From the NCBI GenBank assembly GCA_946537885.1, contig CAMNGC010000006.1:1-64000 (forward strand): a stretch of 64,000 bases of DNA, in the 5' to 3' direction. Positions 16,107-23,640 of this stretch are shown here, piece by piece. Made by a program: the position numbers and the translations under genes. This DNA is from an uncultured Clostridia bacterium (GTDB lineage Bacteria > Bacillota > Clostridia > Saccharofermentanales > Saccharofermentanaceae). Under the pieces are notes generated by a model that was not told the DNA's origin, made no database searches, and saw only the letters and a program-made list of their open reading frames with translations. Each line of letters starts with the position of its first letter. Position 1 is the stretch's first letter.

Positions 16107-16610
16107 TCACTCTTCCGTGTCAGGGAGAGGAACTACATCCGGATCGAGCTTGGGAGCCTGTGGGAATCCTACCAGAAGGATCTTTGCATTCTCACGAAGC
16201 TTACACTTCTTATAACTCTTCGCCTCATATTCTTTTTTCTCACCGTCACTGAAAGTGATCTTGGCATAAGTGCTCCAACTAGCTCTGCCTTGGGGTATTT
16301 TTCTAAGTTTTGTAATGAAGCCGTCGGCCACCTGATATTCGCGCCTTTTTATGTATCGGAGGGTCTTAACCGCGTCAAGGACAACGGCTAATCCTAAGAG
16401 GACAAAAAAAATAAAGACCAGATCCATGATGCTTGAGAAGATCGTGAAGCCGATGCTCTTTTTCTTAATTTGTGTTGCTATACTCAGAGGTATTGGAACA
16501 AGGAAGAGAAGACTAAAAAAAGACATTCCCAAGATAGTGAGCCTTTGTTGAGGGCATATCTTATATTTGATGATCTCATGTTCCTCGTTATTACTGTCTC
16601 GCCATTGCAT
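16107..16610 (-). CDS. Membrane protein, DUF3592-like
   Basis: A 167-residue protein with two membrane helices (LTILGMSFFSLLFLVPIPL and FTIFSSIMDLVFIFFVLLGLAVVL). A beta-rich tail follows, containing YQVADGFITKLRKIPQ..WSTYAKITFSDGEKKEYEAKSYKK, a DUF3592-like pattern. GGAGGATATAGATC precedes ATG 16610. The function is unknown. It is convergent with the XRE/membrane pair, with 6 nt between the stops. Confidence 0.6.
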   Translation of the reverse strand: MQWRDSNNEEHEIIKYKICPQQRLTILGMSFFSLLFLVPIPLSIATQIKKKSIGFTIFSSIMDLVFIFFVLLGLAVVLDAVKTLRYIKRREYQVADGFITKLRKIPQGRASWSTYAKITFSDGEKKEYEAKSYKKCKLRENAKILLVGFPQAPKLDPDVVPLPDTEE

Positions 16611-16766
16611 GATCTATATCCTCCACCATGTATTCCGTGCTCATTCTAACATATAACGGAGGATGCGAAGCAGATCGATGCAAGAATACTTTCGAAAAGT
16701 TGTCAAAAATATTATAATTATCTGCGGATATGCTCAGGATATATATCGAAAGAAAGGGATAGGGAT

Positions 16767-17384
16767 ATGTCTAATTACAGTAGAGCAAGGATCTATTGCT
16801 GCATAATAGGATTACTTGTCGTTATGGTCGTTATGGGGTTGATCATTAAGGGGCCGGGAAAGATCGAACCGAACCGTCAGTTTTATACTTTTATCGAGAA
16901 TATCAATGACCGGAACTACGATGTGATGTATTACGGCAACCAGGTGGAGCTGCCGGAGGAACTTGAGGCCAGACGTCTCACTCAATTGTCTTCGGACTAT
17001 ATAGATGCAGCGCCGGCAGGGACTCATTACGTGGGTAAATTCATTATTATCAACGATCCCAAAGGCGAGGTCTATCTGAGTGCCGAGCACTGGAAAATGC
17101 TCTTTAAGCTTTATAATGAGAATACTAATGTCATAATCGCTTATATCGGAACTACCCAGTTTCAGGCTATGCAGACAGCAGGTTTTGATATCGATACTTA
17201 TAGCATACCGGACTTGAGCCAATGTCACGGCATTGTCTATGGCAAGAGCATTAGTTATACTGCGGCTGATAATGCCGAATTGCTTCCTTATGCCATCGAG
17301 AAGGAGCTGCCGATGGATCAACGCTATTTCTATCGACTGATCACGAATGTGGGGCACACGCCGGGATTGTATTTCGGAAGGTAA
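16767..17384 (+). CDS. Membrane-anchored protein of unknown function
   Basis: A 205-residue protein with one N-terminal membrane helix (YCCIIGLLVVMVVMGLII) and an extracytoplasmic domain of about 175 residues. I recognise no family. Visible features are EPNRQFYTFIENINDRNYDVMY, SAEHWKMLFKLYNENTNVIIAYIG, and HGIVYGKSISYTAADNAELLPYAIEK. The alternating pattern of hydrophobic strands and helices suggests an alpha/beta domain. A TATAAT-type motif (AATATTATAATTATC near 16712) precedes it. It is followed by another unknown gene after 46 nt. Confidence 0.7.
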   Translation: MSNYSRARIYCCIIGLLVVMVVMGLIIKGPGKIEPNRQFYTFIENINDRNYDVMYYGNQVELPEELEARRLTQLSSDYIDAAPAGTHYVGKFIIINDPKGEVYLSAEHWKMLFKLYNENTNVIIAYIGTTQFQAMQTAGFDIDTYSIPDLSQCHGIVYGKSISYTAADNAELLPYAIEKELPMDQRYFYRLITNVGHTPGLYFGR

Positions 17385-17430
17385 AAAGACCTGAGAAGCA
17401 GCAGTGAGGAGGCTTTAGGAGGTAACTGAT

Positions 17431-17814
17431 ATGTGGAATCTGACTATTAAACGTGAGAAAAAATTTGCCGCTGCGATGGTGCCCTATTGGATAATCAAGG
17501 GGATAAGTAAGGAAGAATTTTGTAGGAACTACAACTTGAATGGGGATGCTTGCCCGATGGGAGCCGCCGGATTCGCGCTGGCGAGGATCGATCTTGAGGT
17601 TATAAAGACTATGGGGCAGCCCATCGGGAACGGGCAGACCATTGAACTTTTGATGGATGATAATGACAAGAGCCTTTTCGCTATAACCATGGACGGATAT
17701 CTGTCCAATGAAATCATATTTGATGAGTATCTGAGCCGGAATCCTTATGTGTTGATCACGACTAAGGGCGGTTTTAAGACCTTGCCGCATCCGGTCATTA
17801 TCGATTGTAAGTGA
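17431..17814 (+). CDS. Protein of unknown function
   Basis: A 127-residue soluble protein with a good AGGAGG ribosome site. It begins MWNLTIKREKKFAAAMVPYWII, continues KEEFCRNYNLNGDACPMGAAGF, then EVIKTMGQPIGNGQTIELLMDD..SLFAITMDGYLSNEI. The GQPIGNGQTIELLMDD stretch is a conserved-looking beta hairpin, but I cannot name a family. There is no signal peptide. It is probably co-transcribed with 16767. Confidence 0.65.
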   Translation: MWNLTIKREKKFAAAMVPYWIIKGISKEEFCRNYNLNGDACPMGAAGFALARIDLEVIKTMGQPIGNGQTIELLMDDNDKSLFAITMDGYLSNEIIFDEYLSRNPYVLITTKGGFKTLPHPVIIDCK

Positions 17815-17894
17815 TCAGAAGAATGCGAACGCGCTCAGGAAAATTGTCGCAATTAAAGACGCCTTCTCGATCCTTCGCTTTTTCTAGGTTCTTC

Positions 17895-18214
17895 ACGGGA
17901 TCCTAGGGGGTCTCCCCGACAGATTTGGCTGATATGAGTTTTGGGACTCTTGTCTCCGTCTCGAAAGATGTACCGAAGCACATTGACCACAGAGAAGGTT
18001 CTGTTAACGCAGCTACCTCCTCCGTCAACAGATTTGCGGTCTGGAGGTCATTTCTGTTGACGCAGCCACCCTCGCCGTCAACAGATTTGTCGTCTGAAGG
18101 CCATTTCTGTTGACGCACCTGCCCCGGCCGTCAACAGATTTGCTGTCTGTAGGCCATTTCTGTTGACGCGCCGCCCTTGCTGTCTCTGTGGCCATTTGCT
18201 GCACTTTGCCGACG
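17895..18214. repeat. Modular hairpin-array element, copy 1
   Basis: A 320-nt intergenic element. The left block (17895-17988: ACGG.ATCCT.GG, then TCTCCCCGACAGATTTGGCT, CTCCGTCTCG and GTACCGAAGCACATTGACC) is nearly identical to 38753-38841. The right block (18183-18214, CATTTGCTGCACTTTGCCG) matches 39035-39066. The interior differs from copy 2 and consists of three 53-nt hairpin units plus part-units. Copy 1 carries a 5-nt AAAGA insertion in the left block. It lies between convergent genes. Short ORFs crossing it on the minus strand translate the repeat and are not credible genes. The adjacent stretch 17815-17894 shows nothing recognisable. Confidence 0.85.
18022..18180. repeat. Three tandem 53-nt hairpin units
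   Basis: Units at 18022-18074, 18075-18127 and 18128-18180 are each exactly 53 nt. Each holds a 10-bp palindromic stem (CGTCAACAGA ... TCTGTTGACG) around a 20-nt loop containing GTCTG and CCATTT, followed by a C-rich tail. Stem bases are invariant across the three units while loop and tail vary. A degenerate half unit precedes the array at 17999-18021. Confidence 0.9.
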
Positions 18215-18220
18215 CCGACT

Positions 18221-18296
18221 TTTAAGCAGAACCTTAAGCAACGTGCTTAAGCCTTTGCTTAAAGCATTCACGCTATATCCAAAGCTTTCTTGAAGT
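18221..18296 (-). repeat. TTAAGC-rich palindromic repeat, copy 1
   Basis: About 75 nt containing four TAAGCA/TGCTTA half sites, including the perfect palindrome CTTAAGCA-ACG-TGCTTAAG at 18233-18251. Read on the minus strand it matches 61774-61849 over its whole length (shared AGCGTGAATGCTTTAAGCAA). It directly abuts the hairpin-array element. Confidence 0.85.
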
Positions 18297-18297
18297 A

Positions 18298-18332
18298 ACA
18301 AAAAACAGTCTCAGTTATTTGAACTGAGACTG
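18298..18332 (-). terminator. Terminator of the superoxide reductase gene
   Basis: A perfect 11-bp stem (CAGTCTCAGTT at 18306-18316 with 18322-18332) is followed on the minus strand by a run of six T residues, 32 nt past the stop codon. Confidence 0.9.
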
Positions 18333-18364
18333 CCATGCTTTAGTATTTGCTGAGGTGGATTTGA

Positions 18365-18739
18365 TCAGCTTGCCCAGAACCCGTGAAGATTACAGTAGGC
18401 ATAGGCCTTGATGACTTCAGCGCCGGAGAGAACTTCGAAAACAGCCTTGGGCTCATCTTCGGGATTGAGCTCGGCGATCTGGATCCCTGCGTTAGTCTCG
18501 AGGATAACGAACTGGATAAAATGCTCCTCGACCATAGGGTGTGCTACGGAACCGACCGAAACTGTTACAAGGTTGCCCTCGTGGCTGATAACGGGTACAT
18601 GCTTCTCGACAGCAGCGTCAACTGAAGCGGGGATAAGCTCCTCCATCTTCTCTCCGCAGCATGTCATGGGGACGCGTGAATCAACGATCTTAATTGCGAT
18701 GTTTCCGCAGTGCTTACAACGATATAATCTGACTTCCAT
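18365..18739 (-). CDS. dfx: Desulfoferrodoxin, superoxide reductase
   Basis: A 124-residue two-domain superoxide reductase that reduces superoxide to hydrogen peroxide in the cytosol without making oxygen. The N-terminal desulforedoxin centre has Cys8, Cys11, Cys27 and Cys28 (YRCKHCG, MTCCGEKM). The catalytic centre II ligands are all visible: EKH with His47, HPMVEEH with His67 and His73, and CNLHGFW with Cys116 and His119. The length is typical of the family. AAAGGAG precedes the ATG, and an extended -10 (TGG-TATAAT on the minus strand) lies about 40 nt upstream. It is monocistronic with its own terminator. Electrons probably come from rubredoxin; the fusion at 26573 carries two rubredoxin-type sites. 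Confidence 0.95.
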   Translation of the reverse strand: MEVRLYRCKHCGNIAIKIVDSRVPMTCCGEKMEELIPASVDAAVEKHVPVISHEGNLVTVSVGSVAHPMVEEHFIQFVILETNAGIQIAELNPEDEPKAVFEVLSGAEVIKAYAYCNLHGFWAS

Positions 18740-18757
18740 GATTCGTCTCCTTTACAA

Positions 18758-19045
18758 ATGAGATTTTTGGTAAGACTATTATACCATGAGTTAAGGGCTT
18801 TAAAGTCTTTTAACATAGTTAAACGGCGTCATCATCCATTAAAGCTTGATAGATATGACGTTAAGCCCGAGAAGGGTTCGATATTCAATCTTTTTGCTGA
18901 CTTTGCTGATAAGACGGATCCCGATATTGTGAGTCGGATCAGGCTGAAAAAAGCCTTCTGGTTATCATCTCGTCGTACTTGCCGCTGTTCATGGGAACTG
19001 TTTCTCTTTTAATTAAATCCCCGATAATTATATCATCAATGGCGT
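18758..19045 (+). pseudogene. Possible frameshifted remnant of a membrane protein
   Basis: This 315-nt gap holds no intact gene. One frame reads KLDRYDVKPEKGSIFNLFADFADKT... up to RIRLKKAF near 18960. After a presumed one-base loss the sequence continues in another frame as VIISSYLPLFMGTVSLLIKSP, a plausible membrane helix, to a stop near 19045. The protein-like character of both halves suggests a decayed + strand gene between two minus-strand genes. The family is not recognised and the call is tentative. Confidence 0.35.
18778..18786 (-). promoter_or_regulatory. Extended -10 for superoxide reductase
   Basis: On the minus strand the sequence reads TGG-TATAAT, with TATAAT covering 18778-18783, about 40 nt upstream of the start codon at 18739. 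No convincing -35 hexamer is visible, as expected for TGn-type promoters. Confidence 0.5.
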
Positions 19046-19054
19046 AAATAGCTA

Positions 19055-19264
19055 TTAGCGATTGTGCTTTTTTACGTCCTTAATAGTTCCGTCCGGGTAC
19101 TTGATCTTCATAGAGCCTAACTGGGAAGACAGGTTACCTATAACGCGAGCGCGGTATTCATTGCGGAGCTCAGTCTGTTCAGCCTTCTCTTCGTCGCTTA
19201 AGCCTTCTGCTTTAGACTTGTGTGAAAGTTCGTTGATTCGCTTTATCAGTTGATCATAATCCAT
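19055..19264 (-). CDS. DUF896 family protein, YnzC-like
   Basis: A 69-residue protein of the DUF896/UPF0291 family: MDYDQLIKRINELSHKSKAEGLSDEEKAEQTELRNEYRARV, then the conserved end GSMKIKYPDGTIKD. The N-terminal half is a helical hairpin. The Bacillus relative YnzC is linked to SOS-controlled growth, but the molecular function is unsettled. ATG 19264 follows GGGAG. It is divergent from the GlsB-type gene at 19389. Confidence 0.85.
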   Translation of the reverse strand: MDYDQLIKRINELSHKSKAEGLSDEEKAEQTELRNEYRARVIGNLSSQLGSMKIKYPDGTIKDVKKHNR

Positions 19265-19319
19265 GCCAGGTCGCTCCCGTTTTTGTGGAATTATATCACA
19301 TATATTTATAAATGGTTTT

Positions 19320-19364
19320 GAATTATGGCATTTTCAAAATGATCTGAATATGGCATTATTCAAA
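19320..19364. promoter_or_regulatory. Imperfect direct repeat in the glsB-type leader
   Basis: GAATTATGGCATTTTCAAA (19320-19338) and GAATATGGCATTATTCAAA (19346-19364) are 26 nt apart, starting 25 nt before the ATG of the downstream gene and ending just before its AGGAGG. This could be a regulator-binding pair; no regulator is assigned. Confidence 0.4.
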
Positions 19365-19388
19365 TATATACATCAGGAGGTAATAATT

Positions 19389-19625
19389 ATGGATATTATC
19401 AGTTTGATCATTTCTCTTGCTATTGCAGGTGTTTGCGGCTGGCTCGCAGGCAAGATCATGGGCAGTTCCTATCCTTGGTACATCAATATCGTTATCGGTC
19501 TCGTAGGCGGCCTGATCTTCGGTCTTGTATTCGGCGGGCTCATCGGCGGATGGCTCGGTGGAATCATCGGCGGTGTACTCGGCTCATGTGCGCTCCTTGC
19601 AATCATCAAGTTTTTCAAGAAGTAA
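19389..19625 (+). CDS. GlsB/YeaQ/YmgE family stress membrane protein
   Basis: A 78-residue integral membrane protein made of three glycine-rich helices: IISLIISLAIAGVCGWLAGKIMG, INIVIGLVGGLIFGLVFGGLIGG and WLGGIIGGVLGSCALLAIIKFF. The WLAGKIM and GxVGGLxGGxxFG patterns are diagnostic of the transglycosylase-associated/GlsB family, which is induced by envelope or general stress. The start at 19389 follows AGGAGG. A direct repeat lies in its leader and a hairpin terminator follows. The biochemical role is not known. Confidence 0.9.
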   Translation: MDIISLIISLAIAGVCGWLAGKIMGSSYPWYINIVIGLVGGLIFGLVFGGLIGGWLGGIIGGVLGSCALLAIIKFFKK

Positions 19626-19649
19626 TAATGATCTGAAAGCAGCACGAAC

Positions 19650-19675
19650 GGCGCTCCGACAAGGGGCGCCTTTTT
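19650..19675 (+). terminator. Terminator after the GlsB-type gene
   Basis: A GC-rich stem (GGCGCTCC at 19650-19657 pairing with GGGGCGCC at 19663-19670, one G-T pair) is followed by five T residues. Confidence 0.85.
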
Positions 19676-19764
19676 CTTTACCAATTCTTAATGAATTTTT
19701 GATCTTTATTTTGTAATTAATGTCTATCATCTTAATTAATTGGAATAAGGAGGATAGACGGGAT

Positions 19765-20367
19765 ATGGCAGAAAGTGTTAGAGAAGTTTTAGAGAATATG
19801 GGCGAGTTCAGCTCTCAGGCCTTTGACTTTCAGGGATATGCATTATATTTGGTAAGTAAGCGGCAGGTTCATAAAGACAGATTTTGGAAGAATGTGAACT
19901 GCCCTTACAATAAAGAGGCGTTGACGGAACTGCTGGAAGACGGCGGGATGCTTTTCGCGCTGAGCAATTCAAGAAGCATTGAGGCTTTGTATCCCGTTAA
20001 GGATCAGGGGAATCTTCTGATCTGTGAGAGCAAGAGTGTCTCAGAAGATCTTGCTGATGATCCGATCGTTGATCTGGCTGACCAGAAGGCAGCTTTTTAT
20101 CTTGCAGAGATTGCCCGTCAGCGTGGAAACTGCTTTGTCGAATTTCTCGGAGAGAGAATGCCTGTGCTCTTGGCAAAGAGGAGAAAAATCAACTTTTTCT
20201 CGGCTCTTTTGGGTGCCATGATCGCATTGCCTATCTGCATCGGAACTAAGATCGACCTTTTGCCCGGCATAGGACTGATGGCCGCCTGTTGCGTCGCTTT
20301 CGGATTTCTGATGATGCATCGGCTGTATGTTTTCGACAAGTCGGATAAGCGTCTTGCCGTGAACTGA
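19765..20367 (+). CDS. Membrane protein of unknown function
   Basis: A 200-residue protein. The first ~140 residues are soluble (MAESVREVLENMGEFSSQAFDF, YALYLVSKRQVHKDRFWKN, VDLADQKAAFYLAEIARQRG, FVEFLGERMPVLLAKRRK). Two membrane helices end it (FFSALLGAMIALPICIGTKI and LLPGIGLMAACCVAFGFLMM). ATG 19765 has AAGGAGG upstream at 11 nt; an earlier in-frame ATG at 19720 has no site. I recognise no family. It is convergent with the DHH phosphoesterase gene. Confidence 0.65.
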   Translation: MAESVREVLENMGEFSSQAFDFQGYALYLVSKRQVHKDRFWKNVNCPYNKEALTELLEDGGMLFALSNSRSIEALYPVKDQGNLLICESKSVSEDLADDPIVDLADQKAAFYLAEIARQRGNCFVEFLGERMPVLLAKRRKINFFSALLGAMIALPICIGTKIDLLPGIGLMAACCVAFGFLMMHRLYVFDKSDKRLAVN

Positions 20368-20373
20368 TGCCTC

Positions 20374-21867
20374 TTAGCATTCTTTATATAGCTTATCGAA
20401 AAGCTTCCTGTTTACTACATAAATATCGTGACAGTCATCTTCTCTGACTGCGATATAATCACCGATGTTGCCGAGATAATATCTCTCTTCGTCCCAGGCG
20501 GTGAAGAGCTTGACGGCCCTCTTAAGGGGAGCTGCGTATATCTTCGTGCCGCCGCTGCTCATAACGGGGCGTGCATATTCCAGGATCTTCTTGTTCTCGC
20601 CGGTCAATAAATTCTTGATGGAAGGCTCATATTCAAAAGTCGCGTGATATTCTGCGTCAATGAAGCGATAGCTGCTTCTCAGTTTGCTCTCCTTGATAGG
20701 ATAGACCTCACCTTCGATGCCGATCATGAGGTAAGTCTCATTATCCACGATTATGTTGATGTCGCCTTCGAGAGTTCTTAAGAGAACTTTGCTCTTCTCC
20801 GGGAAGACATCCGTCAGCTTAACGGTGCCGAGCTCCTGATCGAGCTTCATATAGCAGCGCATAGTCGATGTATCGAGGACGGTATCCTTTGCATAAAGGA
20901 TGTCATACTGCTCGAAATAAGCCGAGATTCTGGCAGTTATATAGCTGTTGACATCAGTATTTACTTTGTCGGGGAGCATCATGCCGCCTGCCTTGAACAT
21001 ATGCCCGCCGGCGCCACCGGCGCCTTCTGCGATGAAGCCTGCCAGATCATTGGCATGAACTGTCTTAGAGCAGCTTCTTACCGAGAATTTGATCTCTTCA
21101 TCCTTGTGGTAGAAGGCAACGGTCACATCGACCTTGTCGGTCTCCAACGCGAAGTCGCTTATGACTCCCAGGATATTGGGATCACAGGGATCGGCTTCGA
21201 TCAGCAAGGTCTTCTGGACATCAAGGTACTGATAGCCCAGAATGGCATCTCCGGTAATCTTAAGTTCTTCAAGTGAGATATTGGAATTGCTCATCTCACG
21301 AATAAGCGCCATGTTGGTATTTGTCAGACTGTCTACCATATCCCGATCAAGAGGATGATTCATCTCGGACAGCTTATTCGTATCTGTGTAAAGCCCGTAA
21401 TATAGCGCGGTCGCCAGAGCGGGGTCATCATTGGCATCGATGCCTTCATCTCGCATCATATCCCAGATGACCGTAGAGCAGGAACCTATATTGCTCCTGA
21501 TAAGAGTTAATTCGGGATCTACGCCTTCTGCAAGGGGATAAGCCTTGTGATGGTCTATGATGGCGACAGTCTCGGCGCTGCCGGCGCTTACATTGCGCTG
21601 TCCATACTGGCAGTCAACGTTAACGAGTATCGGGATCCGGCCCTCGTAATCGGGTTCGTAGCTTATGGGGATATTAAGGCTCCTGATCATTATCAGCAGA
21701 TTGCTCTTGCTGATCTTGTTACGGCCGCGATATATGAAGCGGGAAGTTTTACCTTTGCTTAAGAGATATTTGCTAAGGGCGAACCCGCTCGCCAGAGCGT
21801 CTGCATCCGGATTGTCGTGACACTGGATCACTATATCATCATAGGCTAAAAGATCACTTAATCGCAT
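20374..21867 (-). CDS. DHH/DHHA1 phosphoesterase with C-terminal extension
   Basis: A 497-residue DHH-superfamily phosphoesterase. Catalytic motifs are visible: CHDNPDADALASG (motif I), VDCQYG (motif II), IDHHKAYP (DHH motif III) and ALYYGLYTDTN (motif IV). The DHHA1 substrate-binding motif is GGAGGHMFKAGG near residue 290. It resembles NrnA/bifunctional oligoribonuclease and pAp phosphatases, which hydrolyse nanoRNAs or 3'-phosphoadenosine phosphate. Those are usually 310-330 residues; here ~180 extra residues (KLTDVFPEKSKVLL..., GDYIAVREDDCHDIYVVNRKLF) form an unknown C-terminal domain. Manganese dependence is expected from the family. Confidence 0.85.
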   Translation of the reverse strand: MRLSDLLAYDDIVIQCHDNPDADALASGFALSKYLLSKGKTSRFIYRGRNKISKSNLLIMIRSLNIPISYEPDYEGRIPILVNVDCQYGQRNVSAGSAETVAIIDHHKAYPLAEGVDPELTLIRSNIGSCSTVIWDMMRDEGIDANDDPALATALYYGLYTDTNKLSEMNHPLDRDMVDSLTNTNMALIREMSNSNISLEELKITGDAILGYQYLDVQKTLLIEADPCDPNILGVISDFALETDKVDVTVAFYHKDEEIKFSVRSCSKTVHANDLAGFIAEGAGGAGGHMFKAGGMMLPDKVNTDVNSYITARISAYFEQYDILYAKDTVLDTSTMRCYMKLDQELGTVKLTDVFPEKSKVLLRTLEGDINIIVDNETYLMIGIEGEVYPIKESKLRSSYRFIDAEYHATFEYEPSIKNLLTGENKKILEYARPVMSSGGTKIYAAPLKRAVKLFTAWDEERYYLGNIGDYIAVREDDCHDIYVVNRKLFDKLYKEC

Positions 21868-21954
21868 TTTGTATCCCCTTATTTTTCGATTGATATTAGT
21901 CTACCATATGTTTATATGATCGGGATTGCCTCTTAATAAAATCTTAAACATTTT

Positions 21955-21983
21955 TTGACGATTGTTTAATGTTGTATTACTAT
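21955..21983 (+). promoter_or_regulatory. Promoter of the small membrane protein gene
   Basis: TTGACG (21955-21960) is followed by a 17-bp spacer and TACTAT (21978-21983), about 45 nt before the ATG at 22030. Confidence 0.6.
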
Positions 21984-22029
21984 TGTTAAGTCATAGATTC
22001 AAAACGATTGAATGACGGGGGATAGGTAA

Positions 22030-22221
22030 ATGACAAGATCAAAGAAGCTTTTGCTGGCAATTGATGCCGTAGTAATTATCGCAGCTCTGGTAATGCTCGT
22101 AATGTCTATCATGTATTCCAAGGACAAACTGATCATGATAGGTTGTGCTCTTGTAGCTCTCTCGCAGGGTGTCACGATGCTTGCGATCGCCAAGGACAAG
22201 AAGACGAAGACCATAGAGTGA
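22030..22221 (+). CDS. Small two-helix membrane protein
   Basis: A 63-residue protein with two hydrophobic helices (LLLAIDAVVIIAALVMLVMSIMY and LIMIGCALVALSQGVTMLAI), a basic tail (KDKKTKT), a GGGGGATAGG ribosome site and an identifiable promoter. Built like the protein at 11252. It is a real small gene by signal quality, but its function is unknown. Confidence 0.7.
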   Translation: MTRSKKLLLAIDAVVIIAALVMLVMSIMYSKDKLIMIGCALVALSQGVTMLAIAKDKKTKTIE

Positions 22222-22371
22222 TCTGCGTTGAAGTCTCTGATCGTTTGAAGTGACGGTTGGAGCAAAAATAACTGAATAGGTGTGGTATTTCCGTCGTATT
22301 GATATATAATTAGCACTTGGTAATCGATGCCTCGAGCGAGGTGTCGCAGGATGATGCTAAAAGGACGGAAT

Positions 22372-23367
22372 ATGGACTACAGCGATCTTAGGAAACAGTG
22401 GGATGCAATGGTCAGCGCCTCTTCTGACAATAAACTGTCAGAAGACGGGGCATCGTTGTCTTCTGCTAAGCCCGGGATCGCTTTTTGTCTTGGACCTTAT
22501 ACCTATATCTACGGCGTAAAACTCTGGGATGGTGTTTATATCTGGGCCAATCAGATCAATATCAGCAGGATCGACTATGCTGTCGATGCCATGGACACCG
22601 AGGATGCCGTGCTGATCAACCTTTGTCACAGCGGCAGGTGTGAAGTGGCGATGAAGGGCAATTCCTTCATTTATATGACACCCGGTATACTCAATACTTC
22701 CGTAAATAAGGTCAAGCGCAGTTTTCTCTTTCCCGGAGGGAGTTATGACGGCGTGGAGATGCTTTTCGATATGAAGCGCCTTAAGGATAATATGCCGGCG
22801 GCGCTGGAAGAGTATGGATTCGACTATGGATTTTTCGATGAGTTATATAAGCGTGAGAATCTGCTGGCCAAAGTGTCAGCGGATTCGCTAAACATGTCCG
22901 TAAAGCTGTTTAAGACCCTGTGCAGCGAGAACTACTCGACGGAAGACGTAAGGTTTGAGGTGCTGTCTCTGCTTCATTGCCTGTGGAACGGCGGAGCATC
23001 CGAGATAGAGTGGACGAATCTGGTGTCCAAGGGCCAAAGAAGGATCGCTTGTGAGGTCGAGAGGATCATTACGGAGGATCTGAGCAAAAGGCATACAATA
23101 GATCAGCTGGCATCCAGAGTGGGAGTAGGCGCGTCCGCGATGAAGAAGTATTTCGTAGCAGTCTACGGTAAGCCCATCAGCTATTACTTAAGAGATAAGC
23201 GCATCGAAAAGGCCAAGGCTCTTCTTACGACCTCGGACCTGAGCATCGGCGCCGTGGCAGCAGCATGCGGATATGAACATCAGGGGAAGTTCGGATCGGT
23301 CTTTAAGGCGGCAGTCGGCATGGCGCCATTGGAATTCAGACGTTGCAATAATAGCTTAGGTCGTTGA
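22372..23367 (+). CDS. AraC family transcriptional regulator
   Basis: A 331-residue regulator. The N-terminal sensing part (ISRIDYAVDAMDTEDAVLINLCHSGRCEVAM) is unlike a classic cupin but typical of larger AraC proteins. The C-terminal double HTH reads KRHTIDQLASRVGVGASAMKKYFVAVYGKPISYYLRDKRIEKA, then LSIGAVAAACGYEHQGKFGSVFKAAVGMAPLEFRR. ATG 22372 follows AAAGGACGG. Its stop is only 45 nt before feoA, so it may be the first gene of the iron-uptake operon and control it. Siderophore- or iron-responsive AraC regulators are known elsewhere, but that role here is inference. Confidence 0.85.
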   Translation: MDYSDLRKQWDAMVSASSDNKLSEDGASLSSAKPGIAFCLGPYTYIYGVKLWDGVYIWANQINISRIDYAVDAMDTEDAVLINLCHSGRCEVAMKGNSFIYMTPGILNTSVNKVKRSFLFPGGSYDGVEMLFDMKRLKDNMPAALEEYGFDYGFFDELYKRENLLAKVSADSLNMSVKLFKTLCSENYSTEDVRFEVLSLLHCLWNGGASEIEWTNLVSKGQRRIACEVERIITEDLSKRHTIDQLASRVGVGASAMKKYFVAVYGKPISYYLRDKRIEKAKALLTTSDLSIGAVAAACGYEHQGKFGSVFKAAVGMAPLEFRRCNNSLGR

Positions 23368-23412
23368 TGAGACCGCTTATACACTGAAGGACATTAATTT
23401 GGAGGAAGATAA

Positions 23413-23640
23413 ATGAGATTACTTGAGTTGAAAGAAAAGCAAACAGCCAGAGTTGCCGCTCTTGATGGGGATGCGAGGTTTATAGGCCGCATTACTTCCA
23501 TCGGTCTTACACCCGGTTGCAAGCTTACCGTTATAAAGAATGACAAGAACAGACCCATGCTCGTATATTCGCGTGACACCATGATCGCGCTGAACCGTAA
23601 TGAGTGCGAAGGAATCGAAGTTACGGAGGCGGAAGCATGA
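23413..23640 (+). CDS. feoA: FeoA ferrous iron transport protein
   Basis: A 75-residue cytosolic SH3-like protein required for FeoB function. It begins with a variable strand (LLELKEKQTARVAALDGD), followed by the hallmark RITSIGLTPGCKLTVIKN (GLxPG motif), then YSRDTMIALNRNECEGIEV (SRxxxxALxxxEAxxI pattern). GGAGGA precedes the ATG. It overlaps feoB by 4 nt, ensuring coupled expression. The AraC gene lies just upstream. Confidence 0.95.
   Translation: MRLLELKEKQTARVAALDGDARFIGRITSIGLTPGCKLTVIKNDKNRPMLVYSRDTMIALNRNECEGIEVTEAEA

Noticed and set aside
17903..18118. Small protein-coding gene on the minus strand across hairpin element 1
   Set aside because: The reading translates the repeat units and the shared end block; a similar peptide appears from copy 2 only because the DNA ends are shared, and no ribosome site supports it.
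18022..18180. CRISPR array
   Set aside because: Units are contiguous and palindromic, without a constant repeat alternating with unique spacers of CRISPR type; loop and tail vary only slightly, and no cas gene is present.
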